From Methanobacteriota archaeon (GTDB taxonomy: Archaea; Thermoplasmatota; Poseidoniia; Poseidoniales; Poseidoniaceae): a stretch of 9,740 bases of DNA. The position numbers and the translations under genes are program-made. Positions 1-5,271 of the stretch are shown here, one piece after another. The stretch's first letter is position 1, and each line of letters opens with the position of its first letter. A model generated the notes under the pieces. That model did no database searches. It worked only from the letters and a program-made list of their open reading frames with translations, and was not told where the DNA came from. Where the stretch lies: the NCBI GenBank assembly GCA_002727485.1, contig PBXE01000017.1, positions 1 through 9,740 on the forward strand, given 5' to 3'.

Positions 1-156
1 ATCTCCCGGCCATGGCATTCCCTCATCAAGGTCACATGGAGGAAGCATTGTCTCTACGCTATCGGAATCAGCTAATTCAGTATTCATTCCAATTACAGAA
101 AAGAGGACCAAGATAAATCCAATAAATCCTGCAGCAATACGAAAATATTTTTCCAT
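1..156 (-). CDS. Small membrane or secreted hypothetical protein, N-terminal part only
   Basis: The ATG at 156-154 opens a frame of 52 codons that runs off the left edge, so only the N-terminus is visible. The peptide begins MEKYFRIAAG, and residues 5-23 form one hydrophobic helix that could be a signal peptide or membrane anchor. After it comes an acidic, Ser-rich stretch with one Cys (residue 41) and a Pro/Trp-containing segment near residues 48-50. The start lies 9 bases after the stop of the upstream membrane-protein gene on the same strand, and no Shine-Dalgarno sequence is visible, so translation is probably coupled to that gene within the top6BA transcript. No family is recognised. The membrane or secreted location is inferred from hydrophobicity only. 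The frame is too short to exclude a spurious ORF, but the operon spacing and signal-like start make a real gene likely. Confidence 0.6.
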   Translation of the reverse strand, partial: MEKYFRIAAGFIGFILVLFSVIGMNTELADSDSVETMLPPCDLDEGMPWPGD

Positions 157-165
157 TTGAATCAC

Positions 166-1194
166 TCAAAGTTCATCCCATTCTTTCCAAGCACTACTAT
201 CAGTTTGCTTTTTCTTTACTGCTTGTTTTTCTTTTTTGTCTATAATCGATTGCTTTGAGGAATTTGTAATAATTTGTTTTTCATCTCCAGAATCCCAAAA
301 AGCGATGACATTGGAATTGTCTTTCTTTTCTTTTTCTTCATTCAATTCTATTTTTTGATTAAAATCAGCAAATGGATCACTCACCCTGTTTTGAGCTTCT
401 TCGACATCACCTCGCATTAATGCAAAAACTTGCTCAGTAGTGAGAAGAGTTCCATTTTCAACCCCTTCCTTACCGTCAATGAATTCCTCAGAATCAGAAA
501 TACCGGTATCAGCAAATGGGTTATCAATGACCTCCTCAGGTTTATTTTCCATTCTTTGAATGGTTTGAGGAGTTAAATCTGTTAGTGGAATTATTTGGCC
601 ATTTGCATTTACCATCATCACATTTGATTTTCCTTTATTGGAAAAATAAAGAATCATAGCAACTGGAAGAAGTATCAGTCCAAAGCAACATAGTCCACCA
701 GCAGCAATTAAACCAGTTTCTCCAAAAACAGTCCACTGTGCTTTGGTAACATCTACTAGCCAAATAGTAGAATTATCGCAATCAATATCACTAGAACACT
801 CCATAGATAGAACATATTCTCCTTTTTCTGTAACATCCCATTCCTCAACAAAGTAATATTCTTGTCCCGAAGAATCCATTGGTTGCCAGTCAGTTGCACA
901 GGAAGTAGTATCAATAGAATCACTACTAGGAGAAGAACCAATCATCTTTTTCAAAGTCATTTCACCATATTCTTCGTCGTCAAGTCCAACAGCAATGTGA
1001 CAACCGACATTTAATTCACCTATTTCTGAATTCTCTCCAGTGACTTTTATTTCACTCATATTTCTCGGATTAAATGCATTATCGATGGCATCTGTTTGGC
1101 TAAAAAGCATTATTGCGCTGATGAAAATACAAATCAGACCAAATATCCCAATGCGCATTGCCCACGGATTTGACTGACTGGATGCGCTCGCCAT
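166..1194 (-). CDS. Hypothetical two-pass membrane protein with charged cytoplasmic tail
   Basis: This 342-residue protein is not from a family I recognise. Residues 13-32 and about 160-184 are hydrophobic helices. Between them lies an acidic domain of about 125 residues with four Cys (65, 99, 133, 139), which fits an extracytoplasmic domain with two disulfides. The roughly 155-residue C-terminal tail is hydrophilic and probably cytoplasmic. It carries two near-identical motifs, NPFAD (225-229) and DPFAD (273-277), a Lys/Glu-rich segment (280-335), and ends in AWKEWDEL. The ATG at 1194 is chosen because an in-frame TGA lies just upstream. No good Shine-Dalgarno sequence is visible. It follows top6A after 42 bases on the same strand and is followed 9 bases later by another small membrane protein, so it probably shares the top6BA transcript. 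A link to topoisomerase function is not shown; the pairing may be only positional. Confidence 0.8.
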   Translation of the reverse strand: MASASSQSNPWAMRIGIFGLICIFISAIMLFSQTDAIDNAFNPRNMSEIKVTGENSEIGELNVGCHIAVGLDDEEYGEMTLKKMIGSSPSSDSIDTTSCATDWQPMDSSGQEYYFVEEWDVTEKGEYVLSMECSSDIDCDNSTIWLVDVTKAQWTVFGETGLIAAGGLCCFGLILLPVAMILYFSNKGKSNVMMVNANGQIIPLTDLTPQTIQRMENKPEEVIDNPFADTGISDSEEFIDGKEGVENGTLLTTEQVFALMRGDVEEAQNRVSDPFADFNQKIELNEEKEKKDNSNVIAFWDSGDEKQIITNSSKQSIIDKKEKQAVKKKQTDSSAWKEWDEL

Positions 1195-1236
1195 GATTAT
1201 TCGTCAACATCTTCCCAAATCAATCCTTGCACTAAA

Positions 1237-2334
1237 TCATGCGAGTCCTAGTTCTGCTAATTTTTCAGGCAGGTATGTTTCAGTAACGAAATCAAGACCA
1301 TATTTTGCCAGAGATTGTTGCTCAGCTTTCTTGCCTAATTCTAACATCATATTTATCTGGTCTTGCCACCAACTATCGGCGAATCTAGGGTCTGATAGTT
1401 CGGCATTGAGTGCTTCAATATCTTTCTTAGAAAGGTCATCACTAGGTAAGTCATAGGCTACAATATCATCTGCAGTAATTCCTAGATAAGTCGCACTAGG
1501 AGTTGCTAAATATTCTGAAATATGAGCGGTTTTAATTGCACCGTATGCGATTGAAGCAAAGATTCTGAAAGACCACGGATCACCGTCTAAAAATACAACA
1601 ACTGGTAAATCCCATTCTTCGCTCATACGTTTGATAATTCTACGTGTAGATCTTGCAGGTTGGCCCTTTAGATGTAGTAAACCGCAACGGAAATCTTCAT
1701 CAAACCCATTTTCAATCAATCTATCGAACATACCACCAGTTTCAATTGCCATTATGAAATCGATATCATTTTCTAATAATTCGATTTTTTCAGCCTCAAC
1801 GTTGTAAGGAACACCATACCCAGAGTCTCCAACATCATCTCTAGCATTAATTCTCATCCACTCTCCTCTACGATTTCTTTCTCGGAGTGTTAAATTTCCA
1901 ATCATTCTAGCACCATCTTCTTCAGGTCTAAGTTTGAAATCTTCTCTTAGACATTTTGTCACAATTTCCAAATCCTCAGCGAGATTATTTGATTCATTTT
2001 GACTTCCAAATTTGCCTAAACCCCAACTTTCTGAAATGTAGTACATCTCTCTGAGAGTTGAAGATTTTCCAGCATCAATCATCTCTTCTATGAATTCAAT
2101 AACATATAGTGCTCGAAGCAATTGTTTTGCTGAACCAAGGCTGGTTGCATCTCTTATCGACTTCTTTTTTCCGTACTTGTAGACTCCTAATTTCTGATCA
2201 AATCCGATATTATTCTTTGTTCTAACTGGAAGAGTCATTGTTGGAGCCTCACCCTTGATTATCTTATCATACATCTCGGTTACTACATGATGCATTGCTT
2301 CTTTGGTTTCACCAGCACTAAATCGTTGAACCAT
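1237..2334 (-). CDS. top6A: DNA topoisomerase VI subunit A (Spo11-like)
   Basis: This 365-residue protein is the DNA-cleaving subunit of the type IIB topoisomerase, which passes one duplex through another to relax and decatenate DNA as an A2B2 complex with Top6B. The winged-helix (5Y-CAP) part holds REMYYISES at 95-103; by family comparison the second Tyr, Y99, is the nucleophile that links to the DNA 5' end. The Toprim domain has its metal-binding acids at E198 (in AIETGG) and D250/D252 (in LDGDPWS), and the conserved [10 protein letters not shown] segment at 223-232 is present. The end [10 protein letters not shown] (349-358) matches the usual family C-terminus, and the length is typical of archaeal Top6A. 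The start overlaps the top6B stop as TAATG, with a strong Shine-Dalgarno sequence inside the top6B end. All catalytic residues are intact, so the subunit should be active. Confidence 0.97.
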   Translation of the reverse strand: MVQRFSAGETKEAMHHVVTEMYDKIIKGEAPTMTLPVRTKNNIGFDQKLGVYKYGKKKSIRDATSLGSAKQLLRALYVIEFIEEMIDAGKSSTLREMYYISESWGLGKFGSQNESNNLAEDLEIVTKCLREDFKLRPEEDGARMIGNLTLRERNRRGEWMRINARDDVGDSGYGVPYNVEAEKIELLENDIDFIMAIETGGMFDRLIENGFDEDFRCGLLHLKGQPARSTRRIIKRMSEEWDLPVVVFLDGDPWSFRIFASIAYGAIKTAHISEYLATPSATYLGITADDIVAYDLPSDDLSKKDIEALNAELSDPRFADSWWQDQINMMLELGKKAEQQSLAKYGLDFVTETYLPEKLAELGLA

Positions 2335-4451
2335 TACTGCCCACCTCCAAATAGAGTGCTTTGCCCACTGGGGGGCTTAACTTTTGGTTCACCAAGTGAT
2401 GCAATTATTTCGTCCAAGTCAATTTCAGGAGCGTCGATGCTTTCAGAATCATCTTCCTGTATTACATTATTTTCCTCTGAACCTGAATCTTTGATTGACA
2501 TTTCTTTCAATACCTGTTCTTGTTTTCGTATTTCTTCTAGGTATTTTTCATCCATCTTCATGGCGCCGATGACTTCTTGTGAGCCTCTGTAAAAGATATC
2601 GGTATCAACCCAGTCTCCTTTCTCAAGCCCCTCTAAACTATACTTGATTACAAATTTCTGTCCCGGTTGCAGAGTATCTAACTTCCAAGCCCAAACGCCC
2701 ATTGCTTCTTTTCTTCCGCCAGTTTCATTTCCGATTATCTTAGCACCTGCCTTTTCAGGCCAAGTAGCAAGAATTGTATACGCTCTTGAGCGAGAAGTGT
2801 AATTGTAAATTGTTATTTCAACATCGGTTTGTTTTGTTTCCTTATTCCAAGTCGTACTTGTTTCACTAATCACAGCAGACATAATTTGGGTAATAGAGCC
2901 AGCAAGATCTGGAATAGGTTTGTCTAAAATTTCTGCTGATTTAGCAGCGATTGCTGGTAGTATATCATTAATCAATTCAAATTTTTCTTGAGTCTTAGCC
3001 ATTTTTTTCTTTTTCTCAAGGTGCTTTCTTAATCCACGCCCCATCTCCAACATTGCTTTTCGAGCCTCTTCTATTACCTCTTCATTTTCAGCTAGGGCTT
3101 CCTTTGCTTCTGAAGTAAATTGAACATTAGTACTTGCTAGATGTACTAAGATTGCCGCAGGTCCCTTTGGTAATCCTTTAGCACCTGGTTGCTCTAAACC
3201 GTATTGTCTCCAGTCAACACTTTCAATGGCCTTTGTTAGAAGACATCCTCCTTGTTGGTACATTAAAGGAACTCTATTCGCAAACCTAAGTACTTCTACC
3301 GGTTTATCCGCTGCCATCGAACCACCGAAGATAAGCCCTACTTCTACTTGGTACGGGTTTCCTTGAGAAACATTAGGTGCTCTTGTCATAGTGGTTACAA
3401 ACCTAGAATCAATAGTTTTCGAAAGACCCTTTTTGATTAACATCTCCTCAATTGGAGACAGACAATTTGTAGGGGGGTTAAGCATTTTTACAGGCTTACC
3501 GTTAAACATTCGTTCCCCTTGAAATGCTTCAAGTAAAGCACGAATATCATCAGGCTTCATTAGTTTGGGTTTAGTACTGACCTCAAGTTCTGCAGCGGCA
3601 CACAATTCTTTTGCAGCACGATTAGAGACGCCGGAAAAATTCATTCGTAAGAAGACAGAAAGTCTTGAATCCTTAGATTCAGATAACATTCTCTGTAATT
3701 GTCCAAGTTCTATTCCGTGTGGATGTGGCTTAATGGAATCTACCTTTCGCGGAAGCCTTTCAGTTACTCTTGGCCAATGATGAATCTCCCCATCAGGATC
3801 TGTAAAAGTGATTTCAGCATGAGGATTTACGATACTTGTCATCCTTAGATACTGCCATACACTCTGTCTTCCCTTCTGATATTTGGCTTTTAATTGAGTA
3901 GTAACTTCAAGTCCATGCTGTTTCATTGAACCATCATCTAAGAACCAGCCTTCTCTGCCTTGATTACTTTTTACAGCCTTATTTTTTCTAGTATCTAGGC
4001 CAATATCAACAACTGCAGCGGTTGATTCTGTGGCTATCTTTGATCTAACATGAGTTGGTTTACCAGTCGTAAGTTGACTGTACATAACAACTCCAGTTAT
4101 TCCGATACCCTGTTGTCCTCTAGATTGTCTAATTGCATGAAATCTAGAGCCGAATAGAAGTTGCCCGAAAACCTTCTCGATACTTTTTTGCGGAATTCCT
4201 GGACCATTATCCTCTACTTTTAGTTGAACTATATCCTTCTTATTGTCTAATTTTTCAATCTTGACCTTTATTTCAGGTAAAATTCTTGCTTCTTCGCAAG
4301 CATCTAATGCATTATCAACTGCTTCTTTAACTGCAGTGATTAGTGAACGGGATAAGGAATCGAAGCCGAGAAAATGTTTATTTTTTTCAAAGAATTCTGA
4401 TATTGCAACTTGTTTTTGATTTGATGCGAGTTTCTGTGCTATTCCAGCCAT
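2334..4451 (-). CDS. top6B: DNA topoisomerase VI subunit B (GHKL ATPase)
   Basis: This is the ATPase subunit of topoisomerase VI, 705 residues. The Bergerat/GHKL fold is clear: the N-box EAVDNALDA (43-51, N47 for Mg), the G1 box DNGPGIP (81-87) and the G2 loop GQQGIG (112-117) that closes over ATP. An H2TH region begins near KPHPHGIELG (241-250). The transducer domain follows, with the switch Lys in LPKGPAA (about K429). A Lys-rich helical stretch spans 470-490 and a beta-rich Ig-like C-terminal domain about 540-625, as in the longer methanogen-type enzymes. The last 50 or so residues (about 652-705) are acidic, low-complexity and probably disordered, ending in QSTLFGGGQ. The ATG at 4451 is preceded by GGAGGT at 6-base spacing, and an in-frame TAG upstream leaves no earlier ATG, GTG or TTG. 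The gene overlaps top6A by one base. Confidence 0.97.
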   Translation of the reverse strand: MAGIAQKLASNQKQVAISEFFEKNKHFLGFDSLSRSLITAVKEAVDNALDACEEARILPEIKVKIEKLDNKKDIVQLKVEDNGPGIPQKSIEKVFGQLLFGSRFHAIRQSRGQQGIGITGVVMYSQLTTGKPTHVRSKIATESTAAVVDIGLDTRKNKAVKSNQGREGWFLDDGSMKQHGLEVTTQLKAKYQKGRQSVWQYLRMTSIVNPHAEITFTDPDGEIHHWPRVTERLPRKVDSIKPHPHGIELGQLQRMLSESKDSRLSVFLRMNFSGVSNRAAKELCAAAELEVSTKPKLMKPDDIRALLEAFQGERMFNGKPVKMLNPPTNCLSPIEEMLIKKGLSKTIDSRFVTTMTRAPNVSQGNPYQVEVGLIFGGSMAADKPVEVLRFANRVPLMYQQGGCLLTKAIESVDWRQYGLEQPGAKGLPKGPAAILVHLASTNVQFTSEAKEALAENEEVIEEARKAMLEMGRGLRKHLEKKKKMAKTQEKFELINDILPAIAAKSAEILDKPIPDLAGSITQIMSAVISETSTTWNKETKQTDVEITIYNYTSRSRAYTILATWPEKAGAKIIGNETGGRKEAMGVWAWKLDTLQPGQKFVIKYSLEGLEKGDWVDTDIFYRGSQEVIGAMKMDEKYLEEIRKQEQVLKEMSIKDSGSEENNVIQEDDSESIDAPEIDLDEIIASLGEPKVKPPSGQSTLFGGGQ
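2341..2348 (-). promoter_or_regulatory. Shine-Dalgarno sequence of top6A embedded in the end of top6B
   Basis: The minus strand reads GGAGGTGG here, followed by GCAGTAATG; the GGAGGT core sits 8 bases before the top6A ATG. The same bases encode the Gly-Gly-Gly of the Top6B C-terminus (FGGGQ), and the top6B stop shares a base with the top6A start (TAATG). This arrangement implies translational coupling, which would help keep the two subunits at 1:1. Confidence 0.85.
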
Positions 4452-4467
4452 ATTTAGACCTCCACAT
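4387..4467 (-). other. Possible 26-codon upstream overlapping ORF at the top6B start
   Basis: An ATG at 4467-4465 lies 16 bases before the top6B ATG and in a different frame. It opens 26 codons (starting MWRSKYGWNS) and ends with TGA at 4389-4387, inside top6B. Unlike a random ATG, it has its own strong GGAGGAGG sequence, with the first GGAGG 7 bases upstream. The peptide resembles nothing known and is probably not a functional product. It could be a decoy start that modulates top6B translation, or mere chance. The ATG also forms part of a hairpin stem. Confidence 0.25.
4458..4463 (-). promoter_or_regulatory. Shine-Dalgarno sequence of top6B
   Basis: GGAGGT on the minus strand, 6 bases before the top6B ATG at 4451. 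It decides the start: no other in-frame start codon lies between it and an upstream in-frame TAG at about 4505. Confidence 0.85.
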
Positions 4468-4488
4468 TGGTCCTCCTCCGTCCCAATG
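4465..4488 (-). promoter_or_regulatory. Hairpin with a Shine-Dalgarno-like loop in the top6B leader
   Basis: On the minus strand CATTGG (4488-4483) and CCAATG (4470-4465) are perfect 6-base inverted repeats around the 12-base loop GACGGAGGAGGA. The 3' arm ends one base before the real top6B Shine-Dalgarno sequence. As RNA this would fold into a small hairpin showing an anti-rRNA sequence in its loop; as DNA it could be an operator. The repeat is visible in the sequence; any regulatory role is inference. Confidence 0.4.
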
Positions 4489-4529
4489 ACGTCGGGCCAC
4501 TAGTGTTATTGTTAATCGAATATCGACGG

Positions 4530-4537
4530 TTTTTAAT
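4530..4537 (-). promoter_or_regulatory. Candidate TATA-like element for top6B
   Basis: The minus strand reads ATTAAAAA in a spacer otherwise without a gene. With usual archaeal spacing (about 25 bases) transcription would start near 4507, giving a leader of roughly 56 bases that contains the hairpin and both Shine-Dalgarno sequences. The match to the archaeal TATA consensus is weak, and readthrough from the upstream gene is possible. No terminator-like poly-T on the minus strand is seen in this 127-base spacer. Confidence 0.3.
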
Positions 4538-4578
4538 CCTAATACCGTGTTACAGTTACAGGAGCCATTTTTGCGGTG

Positions 4579-5271
4579 TTAATTATTTTCGTAAGATTGT
4601 ATTTTTCTAGATATTGAAGTACTTCTAATAACTAGCCAAAAGGTGAGAATTATAGAAATGACAATACTGATAACATAACTAATTCCTTTGTCCTGAGTTT
4701 CGATTGCTCCTGCTATGATTCGTGTTTGAGAGCCCCACCATGCATACATTATTGAGGGCACTATCATAGCAAAATTTCCTATTAAATAATCTCTTAATCT
4801 TATATCTGTGGCGCCAAATGCGTAATTTAGTACTCCATACGGAATCACTAGACTTACCCTTGATAATGCTACAGTTCTCCATTTGTCGGCAATTATTGCT
4901 TTTTCTAATCCTTTTAATTTAGGGTTTTTATTCAGTAATTTTTTTGCATATGGGTTTAACCATTTCTTGCCTAAAAGGAACGGAATAATCGCTGCAATCA
5001 TGCCACCTATCCATGCAATTAGTAATCCAAATGTGAAGCCGAAGAGAATACCGGACAGGTATTTGTGGAAGCTTGCGGGAATAACTAAAATTCCAAAAAT
5101 AATGTACAAACCAATAAAGGCAATCTGGCCCTTAAATCCTGAATCGCTAAACCAAGAAATCTGCTGAATAACTTGGTCGATAATTAATTGAGTTAGGGTC
5201 ATTGATAGAATTATTCCGACTATAACAAATGCTGCACCGGATGATATAATTCTTAATTTCATACTCATCAT
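4579..5271 (-). CDS. TVP38/TMEM64-family (VTT/SNARE-associated, DedA-like) membrane protein
   Basis: This 230-residue integral membrane protein has hydrophobic segments at about 8-33, 48-66, 72-101, 134-155, 160-181 and 196-215. The central part fits the VTT domain: a Pro-containing segment ending in LSGILFGFTFG (72-82), a following Gly-rich hydrophobic stretch, the LSRVSLVIPYGVLNYAFGAT region (136-155), and a Trp-rich helix around 178. Family members act in membrane homeostasis, and some DedA or VTT proteins move phospholipids or polyprenyl-phosphate carriers; the substrate here is unknown. The start ATG at 5271 overlaps the stop of the aconitase-family gene as ATGA, so translation is probably coupled. 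A GGAGAG lies 13 bases upstream, rather far. Met2 or Met4 could also serve as start. No metabolic reason for the pairing with the aconitase is evident. Confidence 0.85.
   Translation of the reverse strand: MMSMKLRIISSGAAFVIVGIILSMTLTQLIIDQVIQQISWFSDSGFKGQIAFIGLYIIFGILVIPASFHKYLSGILFGFTFGLLIAWIGGMIAAIIPFLLGKKWLNPYAKKLLNKNPKLKGLEKAIIADKWRTVALSRVSLVIPYGVLNYAFGATDIRLRDYLIGNFAMIVPSIMYAWWGSQTRIIAGAIETQDKGISYVISIVISIILTFWLVIRSTSISRKIQSYENN

Noticed and set aside
756..941. Minus-strand frame of 61 codons, very Leu/Ile/Val-rich, inside the membrane-protein gene.
   Set aside because: It is the shifted frame of a longer coherent protein; its hydrophobicity comes from T-rich codons read out of phase.
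1193..1456. Plus-strand open frame of 87 codons antisense to the top6A 3' end.
   Set aside because: It overlaps a certain gene and has no ribosome binding site or recognisable domain; the same holds for antisense frames at 2287-2592, 3565-3780, 4883-5167 and the minus-strand frame at 7550-7735.
2334..4451. Reading top6B as a bacterial gyrase B or Hsp90/MutL-type GHKL protein.
   Set aside because: The H2TH segment, the transducer KGPAA motif and the coupled Spo11-like top6A gene identify topoisomerase VI.
4498..4505. Perfect 8-base palindrome CACTAGTG, with TCGA-ATA-TCGA at 4516-4526, in the top6B leader region.
   Set aside because: Both are too short to separate from chance in a 127-base spacer and no partner copies were found; noted only as possible protein sites.
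4526..4578. Possible terminator after the TVP38-family gene.
   Set aside because: The T runs here are on the plus strand, wrong for a minus-strand transcript, and the ACGGT/ACCGT inverted repeat has only 5-base arms with a long loop.
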